In this document: in pieces, positions 1-5,921 of the stretch
Layout: each line of letters starts with the position of its first letter
Position numbering within the stretch: position 1 is the stretch's first letter
NCBI GenBank assembly: GCA_007125435.1
Contig: SLDF01000388.1
Span: forward strand, 1-5,921
Direction of reading: 5' to 3'
Origin: Saprospiraceae bacterium
Lineage (GTDB): Bacteria > Bacteroidota > Bacteroidia > Chitinophagales > Saprospiraceae
DNA length: 5,921 bases
The notes under the pieces: model-generated
Told to the model about the DNA's origin: nothing
Database searches by the model: none
The model's input: only the letters and a program-made list of their open reading frames with translations
Translations under genes and position numbers: made by a program

Positions 1-178
1 ATGGCTTCAAAATAAGTCGCTTTGCTTGATTTTGTTCAATCACCGTAGGGTTGACTATGGCTCATTCACAAAATCACTTATTTTTTCGCCCTTTTAACCC
101 TCATTACGAATTTCCAATGCACAATTCGGGTTGAAATTTCCATATCTTTCGCTTTTCAATGTGGTAAAAAATGGAGCA
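1..178. other. Intergenic region upstream of paaI
   Basis: No gene is supported here. In frame 1 the first bases read Met-Ala-Ser-Lys-stop (TAA at 13-15), and in frame 2 an open stretch runs from the window edge to a TAA at 95-97. Either could be the last codons of an upstream plus-strand gene, but a few dozen codons are too little to decide. A box resembling the Bacteroidota -7 element (TATTTTTT, 79-86, one mismatch to TAnnTTTG) lies about 90 bp before the paaI start. The nearest TTG that could serve as a -33 element (51-53) is too far away, so this is only a weak promoter candidate. A 9-bp inverted repeat (9-17 and 76-84) flanks the region and is probably chance in AT-rich DNA. Confidence 0.3.
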
Positions 179-601
179 ATGACCAATGAAGAAAATATCG
201 TAAAGAGCCTTATGTATGACAATGACCCCTTCAGTCAATGGCTTGGCATAGAGGTGTTAAAAGTGGAAAAAGGATATGTAGAGCTTCAGATGACGATCAG
301 AGAAGACATGTGCAATGGCTTCGGGATAGCGCATGGAGGCATTACCTACGCTCTAGCGGATTCAGCACTGGCATTCGCGGCCAACTCTCACGGCATACAG
401 TCACTGAGTATAGAGACGTCCATTAATCACTTGAAGCCCATCAAGCCCGGGGAATCGATAAAGGCCACTACTACACTCATAAACGAAACGAATAAAACCG
501 CACTCTACAGCATCGATATTTACTGCGGCGATAAAAAAGTAGCCTATTTTAAAGGCCTGGTCTATAAGACGGGAAAGCTGTGGCCGACTGATACCCAATG
601 A
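179..601 (+). CDS. paaI: PaaI-type hotdog-fold acyl-CoA thioesterase
   Basis: A 140-residue single-domain hotdog thioesterase. The family hydrolyses hydroxylated phenylacetyl-CoA thioesters in the cytoplasm, freeing CoA trapped in dead-end products of the phenylacetate pathway. The signature is plain: N46-G47, then AHGG (51-54), then LADSALAFAANSHG (59-72). Asp61 is in the catalytic acid position and His52-Gly53-Gly54 form the HGG motif. From memory, E. coli PaaI is also 140 residues and aligns without gaps through this region (LMYDND versus AMYEND near residue 11, HGG at 52-54, Asp61). That is why I start at the ATG at 179. A TTG at 131 would add 16 residues with no family counterpart. No Shine-Dalgarno at usable spacing is seen; GGAG at 173-176 is only 2 nt from the ATG. 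The next plus-strand gene follows after 29 bp and may share the transcript. No other paa gene is in view, so the exact substrate is inferred; a general PaaI-family thioesterase is the alternative. Confidence 0.9.
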   Translation: MTNEENIVKSLMYDNDPFSQWLGIEVLKVEKGYVELQMTIREDMCNGFGIAHGGITYALADSALAFAANSHGIQSLSIETSINHLKPIKPGESIKATTTLINETNKTALYSIDIYCGDKKVAYFKGLVYKTGKLWPTDTQ

Positions 602-630
602 TGCGCTACGTCCATAAAACCATACAATAA

Positions 631-2709
631 ATGAAGTCAAAATCGGTTCTAACTACCAGGAATCTAACAAAGCATATGAAGTCAAACGCAGTATTAAATC
701 TCCAAATTTTCAACCTTCGATTCGTCCTGAGGATGATGTCCTTATGTGGCTTTTTTGTTTGCGGGTTCTCTGCGCAATATATGCATGGACAAATAGAGAG
801 AGACATACATAAAAAGTATGTCGTGAAGCCGCAATATCGCATCGAGGAAATCTACAAAGCTGAAACCGACCTCCGAAAAAGATGGAAACAAGGGCCATAT
901 AAAGCCAACTATTTCAGACAGTTACCAAACACCTCGACTACTGTCACAAAATCAGCGCGTGGCAGCTATGATGTGGACAAAAGGATCGGTCAATGGCTCA
1001 TAAAAGAAGATTCCCTGACTTACTACATGGATAGTGTCATTGATTACAGGCCCTTTGGACAGTTCAAAGGCGATGAGAAAAGATGGCGATACAGCTACGA
1101 TGATGGCAGGCCTGTGAAAGCATGGTCATTTGCGCACCATACAATTGCGAAAGATACCATTCAGGACATTCTTAAATCAGGGAACATTTATTGGGACAGA
1201 GACTCCCTATACTTTGAATCTCATGATCTGCAACACCGATATACGGTCTCAGGCACCTTTACAGATGATGGCTTCATGCACGGTACCTGGACTATGCAAT
1301 ACTGGGCACAGGGCGTAAGAATAGAAGAAAGTCGAAGGTACACAAGTGGTTTCCTTACAGGATATGCGCTCAAAGACCTAAGTACGCAAACCATCTATGA
1401 AGATGTACAATTTAAGGGCATCCATCAGCACATAGAAAAATGGCTAAACAAGGATAGTATACGCAATGAACCCATAATTGTAGATACGTTGCCTTTGCGT
1501 CATATGAATACCTTTATGTTTGAGAAACAATACAAGGAGGATATGAAGCCCGGTGATCAGGCTATTTTCTATTTCGCCAGTCAAATGCTTAGCCCCATTG
1601 ACTTTGACAGTTGTTTTGTCGAAGTCATAGATCAAAATGACTTCCTCAAGACCAGAGTACTGAGAAAGCCAATCAGTCAACAGGAGCTCACTGCTCTTCA
1701 GCAAATTCAAAATAAAAGTATACCAGACCTTATTGATCGAATCCATAGGTTTAAAGATGGAGAGATTTTTACGCAGCACCGAGGTGACAACCTTACCATC
1801 AAGTCTGAGCTTAAGAACTTAGAGCTTCAGGTTGAGAGATTTCAAGCTGTGAAAGAAGGGGTCAGCTATTTATTCACTGATGAATTTCAATACCAAAACT
1901 TTAGTTTGTTTGATGTCTATGTGATAGATGGTATTGATGAGGATATTACTATTCATACGATTGAAGGTGACAGTATAGTAAGCCAACAAGCTTCCATAGC
2001 CGTTGACCCTGATCAAAATGCTACCAAGGCAGACGCGATATCAAGTTACATCGGGCAATTAGAAAGCCTCATGACACAATCCTTCAGGTCACTCGATAGA
2101 GAGCGTGTAGAAATACAAAAAAGGGAGGAGCTGTCAACATTTGCATCCAGACTCAAAGAGAGACAATCTTTACTTGATCGCAGTTTTAGCGAGAAGATAA
2201 AAACAGAAAGTGCCGCCCCTGCCCTGTCTAGCCAAAAGGATACTGAGCTTTTGACGGCGTATGCCTATAATGAATTTGTCCAGTATCAATTGAATGAGAA
2301 AATAAGTACGTTTGATAACATACCAGGCTATAGTCAGGCATTGCAGTATTACAACGAGGTCAATCTATACGTGGACAGTCTGCAGCAGATCAGCGAATTA
2401 CTTCAGCAAGTGTATAGCAAGTCAAAGCCAACTGTTGATTGGTTTGACTATGGACCGCTCAAAGAAGATAAACATTACAGATACATCTATCAAAGGGGCA
2501 TGGAACTGTGGAATCACTATGCCTCTGACGCACAGAAAAGCAGCACACTTAGTGAATTTCAGGGATACTTGAATCAAATCAGCCACTTAAAAAACACGAT
2601 GAGCACCCTTAAAGATAACCCCGGTAAAAGTCAAAAGAAACTCAATAAGACTTTAAAAAAGACAGATAATATTTCACGAATAGAGCTATTACTTGGCCTC
2701 GCTTCGTAG
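631..2709 (+). CDS. Large exported protein of unknown function with MORN/YwqK-like repeats
   Basis: I do not recognise this 692-residue protein. A basic stretch (R30, R34) leads into a short hydrophobic core (about 35-48, MMSLCGFFVCGFSA), followed by Gln49. This looks like a Sec signal peptide cleaved before Q, as is common in Bacteroidota, so the product is probably periplasmic or outer-membrane associated. Residues about 110-250 contain short aromatic and glycine-rich units that resemble MORN/YwqK repeats: RIGQWLIKED (118-127), YSYDDGRPVKAW (154-165), GTFTDDGFMHGTWTMQYW (208-225), RYTSGFLTGY (236-245). Residues about 350-680 are rich in Q, E, K, L and S and look helical, with possible coiled coils near 385-410, 470-525 and 570-595. 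No catalytic motif is evident. An in-frame ATG at 676 is an equally credible start and gives a more normal signal peptide; I keep 631 because its upstream sequence is A-rich. It may be cotranscribed with paaI. Its stop is 6 bp from the stop of the opposing gene. Confidence 0.8.
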   Translation: MKSKSVLTTRNLTKHMKSNAVLNLQIFNLRFVLRMMSLCGFFVCGFSAQYMHGQIERDIHKKYVVKPQYRIEEIYKAETDLRKRWKQGPYKANYFRQLPNTSTTVTKSARGSYDVDKRIGQWLIKEDSLTYYMDSVIDYRPFGQFKGDEKRWRYSYDDGRPVKAWSFAHHTIAKDTIQDILKSGNIYWDRDSLYFESHDLQHRYTVSGTFTDDGFMHGTWTMQYWAQGVRIEESRRYTSGFLTGYALKDLSTQTIYEDVQFKGIHQHIEKWLNKDSIRNEPIIVDTLPLRHMNTFMFEKQYKEDMKPGDQAIFYFASQMLSPIDFDSCFVEVIDQNDFLKTRVLRKPISQQELTALQQIQNKSIPDLIDRIHRFKDGEIFTQHRGDNLTIKSELKNLELQVERFQAVKEGVSYLFTDEFQYQNFSLFDVYVIDGIDEDITIHTIEGDSIVSQQASIAVDPDQNATKADAISSYIGQLESLMTQSFRSLDRERVEIQKREELSTFASRLKERQSLLDRSFSEKIKTESAAPALSSQKDTELLTAYAYNEFVQYQLNEKISTFDNIPGYSQALQYYNEVNLYVDSLQQISELLQQVYSKSKPTVDWFDYGPLKEDKHYRYIYQRGMELWNHYASDAQKSSTLSEFQGYLNQISHLKNTMSTLKDNPGKSQKKLNKTLKKTDNISRIELLLGLAS

Positions 2710-2715
2710 TTTCAT

Positions 2716-3009
2716 CTATTCTAATGTCGGCTCCGGCTCAGTGGCTACATGTTGTAGGCTATCCAGCAGTGAGATGTGCTTTTGCACCGGTTCTAGCTCT
2801 TGAAACTTCTTTGTGTATTCTTTTAATGCCTCTTGAGATTTTGGTGATGAAGATAGGGTGAGGTAATACACTTCCAATAGTTCTGACTGGACTTGATTTT
2901 GGACTCTGATACCATACCTATCAACAGTAGCTTTAAAATAGAAAAAAAGCAATGCAGCAAAGGCCACAGCCAAAATGACAACAAAGGAAACCGGTACTTT
3001 TTGATTCAT
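2716..3009 (-). CDS. Small single-pass membrane protein of unknown function
   Basis: A 97-residue protein that I cannot assign to a family. After a short basic N-terminus (MNQK) it has one strongly hydrophobic segment (about residues 7-25, ending LLFFYFK), then about 70 hydrophilic residues that look helical and rich in E, Q, K and L. This suggests a signal-anchor protein with its C-terminal part outside the cytoplasm, although orientation cannot be proved from sequence. It starts with an ATG 48 bp after the cca stop in the same direction, so it is probably the last gene of the dusB-cca transcript. I see no promoter box in that 48-bp gap. The gap does contain a perfect 10-bp palindrome ATCAGCTGAT (3044-3053) of unknown meaning. 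The clear membrane segment followed by a long charged tail argues for a real gene. Against it are its small size and the absence of a recognisable homologue. Confidence 0.65.
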   Translation of the reverse strand: MNQKVPVSFVVILAVAFAALLFFYFKATVDRYGIRVQNQVQSELLEVYYLTLSSSPKSQEALKEYTKKFQELEPVQKHISLLDSLQHVATEPEPTLE

Positions 3010-3057
3010 GGGTAAAAAGAATTTGATTTGATAAATTTGTTAGATCAGCTGATTACT

Positions 3058-4530
3058 TCATGGTCTGATATCTTCCAGAGACAATACTTTTTGGAGGCCA
3101 TATTGTTCACCGACTTTCAGCATATAGTGATAGGCCTGATCAAAATCGTTAGGGATTTCCCCTTCCATGATGGCTTCTTTGACGGCTTCCTTGATCTCGC
3201 CAATGCGCTTCGAAGGTTTTATACCAAATGTCTTCATGACCAGATCACCGTCTATAGGGTTCTTCCAGTTTCTCAAGGCATCTTTTTCTTCAACCTCAGC
3301 TATTTTCTGTCGGATCAGCTTGTAATTATTGATGTACTTCTGGCGTCGTTCGTGGTTCTTGGATGTGATATCTGCCTCACAGAGCAATAGTAAGTCATCA
3401 AGGTCCTCACCTGCGTCTACGATGAGGCGTCGGATTGCAGAGTCTGTTGTTGCCTCTTTTGACAAGCTGATTGGTCTGAGGTGTAGCCGCACCAGTTTCT
3501 GCACATACTTCATCTTGGTATCAAGTGGAAGTTTCATCCTTTTGAATATACGCTTGACCATTGCAGCGCCCAAGACCTCATGGCCATGAAACGTCCATCC
3601 TATTCCATCAGCGAAGCGCTTTGTCTGAGGCTTGGCTATATCGTGCAAGATGGCCGCCCATCTGAGCCAGAGATTATCAGATTTCAGACTCACATTATCC
3701 AGCACCTCTAGCGTGTGGTAGAAGTTATCTTTATGTGATATGCCTTTTCTCTTTTCTATCCCTTGCAACTGACACAACTCAGGAAAAATATAATCCAATA
3801 ATCCACAATCATAAAGCAAGTTGAACCCTCTTGATGGATTATCGGCGAGGATGATTTTATTAAGCTCATCTGTAACTCTCTCCATGGAGACGATGTCGAT
3901 ACGGTCTTTCATTTTACATATTCCCCTCCACGTATCATCCTCGATGACAAAGCCCAGTTGTGTAGCAAACCTAATGGCTCTCATCATCCGCAGTGGATCA
4001 TCAGAAAAGGTCTTCTCAGGATCAAGCGGTGTTCTCAGTACTTCCAGATTGATGTCCTTGATACCACCGAATGGATCTACCAACTGACCAAAGTTAGTCT
4101 TTGAAATATCAATCGCCAGGGCATTGATTGTAAAGTCCCTCCGGTTTTGATCGTCTTCCAGGGTACCATCTTCGACGCTTGGCTTTCGACTGTCTCTGTT
4201 ATAAGATTCTTTTCGCGCGCCAACAAACTCTATCTCCAGTCCCTTGTGCTTGAGCATAGCCGTGCCAAACGTTTTAAACGTCGTCACTTGTGGACTAGGA
4301 CGCAATAGCTCGGCTGTTTTCTCTGCCAGCTGTATACCGCTGCCGAGACATACAATATCGATGTCCTTGGTCTGGCGTCCCATTATTCTGTCCCGCACGA
4401 AGCCACCTATCAAAAACACCGGAAACCCCAGCTCTTCTGCAGCCTCTGATACAATATCTACGAGCTTCTTCTCCTCTTTTTGTAAGCTAAAATCCAACGT
4501 CAATGTTTGTATTGAATAAAGTAATCTCAC
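3058..4530 (-). CDS. cca: CCA tRNA nucleotidyltransferase with HD domain
   Basis: A 490-residue class II nucleotidyltransferase of the poly(A) polymerase/CCA family, which adds or repairs the 3'-terminal CCA of tRNAs in the cytoplasm. The head domain has GGFVRD (42-47), the metal-binding DID (Asp56, Asp58), RRDFTINAL (130-138, ribose selection) and DPFGGIKDI (152-160). The neck holds DPLRMMRAIRFA (178-189) and MERVTDEL (216-223). A C-terminal HD domain keeps its likely metal ligands: His272, His296-Asp297, His315/His317 and Asp388. HD domains in this family can carry phosphohydrolase activity, but whether this one does is unknown. The start is GTG at 4530, overlapping the dusB stop as GTGA. 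No upstream alternative fits, and the next ATG falls inside the catalytic domain; TTG codons at residues 10 and 12 are less likely. The position directly after dusB suggests translational coupling and a shared tRNA-maturation role. A poly(A) polymerase (PcnB) annotation is possible by name but less likely in this phylum. Confidence 0.93.
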   Translation of the reverse strand: MRLLYSIQTLTLDFSLQKEEKKLVDIVSEAAEELGFPVFLIGGFVRDRIMGRQTKDIDIVCLGSGIQLAEKTAELLRPSPQVTTFKTFGTAMLKHKGLEIEFVGARKESYNRDSRKPSVEDGTLEDDQNRRDFTINALAIDISKTNFGQLVDPFGGIKDINLEVLRTPLDPEKTFSDDPLRMMRAIRFATQLGFVIEDDTWRGICKMKDRIDIVSMERVTDELNKIILADNPSRGFNLLYDCGLLDYIFPELCQLQGIEKRKGISHKDNFYHTLEVLDNVSLKSDNLWLRWAAILHDIAKPQTKRFADGIGWTFHGHEVLGAAMVKRIFKRMKLPLDTKMKYVQKLVRLHLRPISLSKEATTDSAIRRLIVDAGEDLDDLLLLCEADITSKNHERRQKYINNYKLIRQKIAEVEEKDALRNWKNPIDGDLVMKTFGIKPSKRIGEIKEAVKEAIMEGEIPNDFDQAYHYMLKVGEQYGLQKVLSLEDIRP

Positions 4531-5528
4531 GCCACCACCAATGCACTGTCATTAGTGTAGACATCTTTTATCGTGTTTAGAATAGAGAAAAGGACTTCCG
4601 GATCCTCCGACTGGACCAATTCGGATCTATAGGACTTTATATTCCTAAAGCCTTTAAAGTAGTTAGTATAATGCCTGCGCATTTCTAATATGCCAAGCTT
4701 TTGTCCTTTCCATTCGATTGAGTGTCTGAGGTGTTGTACGGCAGCAGCCACCCTTTCCTCTACACTTGGTGGCGGTAAGATTTCGCCTGTCTTCATATAA
4801 TGCTTAATTTCTCTGAAGACCCAGGGATATCCGATACTCGCACGACCTATCATGATGCCGTCAACGCCATATTTCTGACGATAAGCTACAGCCTTCTGAG
4901 GCGAATCAATATCTCCATTGCCAAATACAGGGATATGAATCCGTGGGTTTTCCTTTATCTTTCCGATCAGTGTCCAGTCAGCCTCGCCCTTATACATTTG
5001 TTTCCTCGTACGTCCGTGTATACTTATCGCTTTGATCCCCACATCTTGCAACCGTTCTGTCACTTCCTCGATCTTTATCGTCTGGTCGTCCCACCCCAGA
5101 CGTGTTTTGACCGTCACGGGCAGGTTTGTTGACTTCACAATGGCTTCCGTCAGCTTTATCATTTTCGGTATATCCTGCAAAATGCCGGCTCCTGCCAGCT
5201 TACAAGTTACCTTCTTCACAGGACAGCCATAGTTGATATCCAGCACCTCAGGCTTTGCCTCTTCTACTATTTCAGCTGCTCGTCTCATCGAGTCCATTTC
5301 AGCACCGAATATCTGTATACCAATTGGCCTCTCCTCGTCGTAGATATCGAGTTTTTGCACGCTTTTATCCGCATCCCTGATCAACCCCTCCACAGAGATA
5401 AACTCCGTGTACATCATATCGCACCCCTGCGCTTTACACAATGCCCTGAAAGGTGGATCACTTACATCCTCCATCGGCGCCAGCAACAAGGGAAACTCAC
5501 CCAATTCTACATTTCCAATTCTTACCAT
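4527..5528 (-). CDS. dusB: tRNA-dihydrouridine synthase, DusB type
   Basis: A 333-residue FMN enzyme that reduces uridine to dihydrouridine in the tRNA D-loop using NADPH. E. coli DusB acts at U17; the position here is inferred. With the start at 5528 the TIM-barrel motifs are APMEDVSDPPFR (17-28), DINYGCP (97-103, catalytic Cys102), KTRLGW (141-146), IHGRTRKQMYKG (170-181), NGDI (204-207) and IMIGRASIGYPWVF (225-238) for FMN phosphate binding. The following segment FREIKHYMKTGEILPP closely parallels E. coli DusB, as I remember it, favouring DusB over DusA or DusC. An ATG at 5564 in the same frame would add 12 residues. I reject it because family members begin at about MVxIGN and because the best promoter box (5554-5561) lies inside that extension. 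The gene ends in TGA overlapping the GTG start of cca by 4 bp, so it leads a dusB-cca operon. Confidence 0.94.
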   Translation of the reverse strand: MVRIGNVELGEFPLLLAPMEDVSDPPFRALCKAQGCDMMYTEFISVEGLIRDADKSVQKLDIYDEERPIGIQIFGAEMDSMRRAAEIVEEAKPEVLDINYGCPVKKVTCKLAGAGILQDIPKMIKLTEAIVKSTNLPVTVKTRLGWDDQTIKIEEVTERLQDVGIKAISIHGRTRKQMYKGEADWTLIGKIKENPRIHIPVFGNGDIDSPQKAVAYRQKYGVDGIMIGRASIGYPWVFREIKHYMKTGEILPPPSVEERVAAAVQHLRHSIEWKGQKLGILEMRRHYTNYFKGFRNIKSYRSELVQSEDPEVLFSILNTIKDVYTNDSALVVA

Positions 5529-5553
5529 CTCAGTTGTCTTCTGATTCTTCACG

Positions 5554-5561
5554 CAAAAATA
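5554..5561 (-). promoter_or_regulatory. Bacteroidota-type -7 promoter element for dusB-cca
   Basis: Read on the minus strand, the sequence is TATTTTTG, a perfect match to the Bacteroidota -7 consensus TAnnTTTG. It would place the transcript start near 5548, leaving a leader of about 20 nt before the dusB ATG at 5528. No good TTTG -33 element is found at the usual 19-21 bp distance, so strength is uncertain. An AT-rich inverted repeat (5563-5568 and 5575-5580, AAAAAG/CTTTTT) sits just upstream in the spacer; I cannot tell whether it is an operator. The location supports the shorter dusB start. Confidence 0.55.
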
Positions 5562-5680
5562 CAAAAAGATACTGCTTTTTAGATAGGGTCATTTCCACAG
5601 TCCGCAATTTTGCTCGCATATGATTATTATATAATAGAATTCGGACACATCCTTACAGGTGTTTTTAATGATTGTATGGT

Positions 5681-5771
5681 TAAGGGCGTGCCCCCTTACT
5701 ATCGTGCGGGGTCGGGCTATCCGTTTGTATTCCTGACTGTCTCATGGGCAGTCACTAGCTGCTCTGTGGCA
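5681..5771. repeat. REP-like palindromic intergenic element
   Basis: The segment begins GGGCGTGCCCCC, continues through GGGGTCGGGCTATCCGT (5708-5724), and then has a hairpin with arms TGACTGTC (5734-5741) and GGCAGTCA (5747-5754, one G-U pair) around a 5-nt loop TCATG. A second small stem, AAGGG/CCCTT, lies at 5682-5686 and 5693-5697. I recall the block GGGTCGGGCTATCCG preceded by GGGCGTGCCCC as a common intergenic repeat in Bacteroidota, with a variable central hairpin and an end near CACTACTATCCCTAACGC. Here that last end (CACTAGCTGCTCTGTGGC, 5753-5770) looks degenerate. Only one copy is in the window, so repetitiveness rests on memory. A link to REP-associated tyrosine transposases is inference. 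It lies between dusB and whatever gene lies beyond the window. Confidence 0.5.
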
Positions 5772-5865
5772 TTAATTTTATGATAGCTCACCTGGTTAAA
5801 CTTACTTCGGTTTTTCATTATCATTTCAGTCGACGCTGAGCCAGAGACGGCCCAGTTCCCTCGTT

Positions 5866-5916
5866 ATCGGCTTGACGTTTAGTCAACCCGATTGCTTCGC
5901 ACCACTCAGTCAAGCC
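5866..5916. repeat. Imperfect 11-bp hairpin with an extra copy of one arm
   Basis: ATCGGCTTGAC (5866-5876) pairs with GTCAACCCGAT (5882-5892) across a 5-nt loop GTTTA, with a single C-C mismatch. A second partner for the same left arm, GTCAAGCC (5909-5916), is a perfect 8-bp complement to GGCTTGAC (5869-5876), so two alternative folds compete. On the minus strand the same pattern reads as two near-direct repeats, GGCTTGACT and GGGTTGACT, separated by GCGAAGCAATC-containing sequence. That inner word resembles a widespread bacterial intergenic repeat containing CGAAGCAATC. The element runs to the window edge and may continue beyond it. It has no T-run, so it does not look like an intrinsic terminator. 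Confidence 0.45.
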
Positions 5917-5921
5917 CCAGC

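Larger units (their letters stand above)
5529..5921. other. Repeat-bearing intergenic region upstream of dusB
   Basis: About 390 bp with no supported gene. From dusB outward it contains the probable promoter (5554-5561), a perfect 12-bp AT-only palindrome TATTATATAATA (5625-5636), a REP-like palindromic element (5681-5771), and a long hairpin with repeated arms at the window edge (5866-5916). On the minus strand an open stretch enters from the window edge and stops at TGA 5821-5823. It could encode the last 32 residues of a neighbouring gene, but it coincides with the hairpin and has no recognisable protein motif. Stretches 5581-5624 and 5772-5830 show nothing I can name. Confidence 0.6.

Noticed and set aside
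9..84. 9-bp inverted repeat AAAATAAGT / ACTTATTTT
   Set aside because: Short AT-rich arms 58 bp apart are expected by chance, with no further symmetry around them.
131..178. TTG start for the thioesterase, giving 156 residues
   Set aside because: The ATG at 179 gives the usual 140-residue length and gap-free correspondence with E. coli PaaI; the extra residues have no family match.
742..774. Lipoprotein signal for the large exported protein, using Cys39 or Cys44
   Set aside because: Residues before both cysteines (MSL-C and FFV-C) do not fit a lipobox; a Sec signal cleaved near A48-Q49 fits better.
2745..2757. CTACA/TGTAG hairpin as a terminator between the convergent genes
   Set aside because: The stem is only 5 bp with a 3-nt loop, lacks a T-run, and lies inside the small membrane protein gene.
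3028..3390. Plus-strand open frame of 120 codons
   Set aside because: It lies antisense to the conserved C-terminal part of cca and has no features of its own; it is a shadow frame.
5529..5564. Longer dusB start at the ATG at 5564
   Set aside because: The added 12 residues are not typical of the family and contain the best promoter box.
5625..5636. Sigma-70-like TATAAT on the plus strand within the AT palindrome
   Set aside because: Bacteroidota use a different -7/-33 promoter pattern, no suitable -35 was found, and there is no plus-strand gene downstream.
5821..5919. Partial minus-strand gene ending at TGA 5821-5823
   Set aside because: Only 32 codons are visible, without a recognisable motif, and they coincide with a hairpin repeat. 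Not listed as a gene, but kept as a competing explanation in the findings.

Overview
This 5.9 kb window looks like chromosomal DNA from a member of the Bacteroidota, probably a Cytophagales-type marine or soil bacterium. The reasons are the DusB N-terminus (GNVELGEFPLLLAPMEDVSDPPFR region), a perfect Bacteroidota-style -7 promoter box (TATTTTTG) just before that gene, the lack of clear Shine-Dalgarno sites at the starts, and a REP-like intergenic element of a type I associate with Bacteroidota genomes. The phylum call is fairly firm; the order is a guess from resemblance.

Layout: positions 1-178 are intergenic. A PaaI-type hotdog thioesterase (179-601, +) is followed after 29 bp by a large exported protein of unknown function (631-2709, +). 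This protein has MORN/YwqK-like repeats in its first half and predicted helical or coiled-coil segments in its second half. It meets a minus-strand gene set tail to tail with only 6 bp between the stop codons. Read in transcription order on the minus strand, that set is dusB (5528-4527), cca (4530-3058, overlapping dusB by 4 bp as GTGA) and a small single-pass membrane protein (3009-2716). The last 390 bp (5529-5921) hold the dusB promoter, a REP-like palindromic element and, at the window edge, a long hairpin with further copies of one of its arms. I see no supported gene there.

Function: dusB and cca form a compact tRNA-maturation operon, making dihydrouridine in the D-loop and building or repairing the 3' CCA end. 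PaaI fits aerobic phenylacetate catabolism, where it removes CoA from dead-end intermediates, but no other paa gene is visible here. The large exported protein and the small membrane protein are the real unknowns.

Most of the window is ordinary housekeeping sequence. I found no CRISPR array, transposase, toxin-antitoxin pair, tRNA or rRNA gene, and no convincing new system. The most rewarding places to look are the repeat-bearing region at 5681-5921 and the unknown exported protein.
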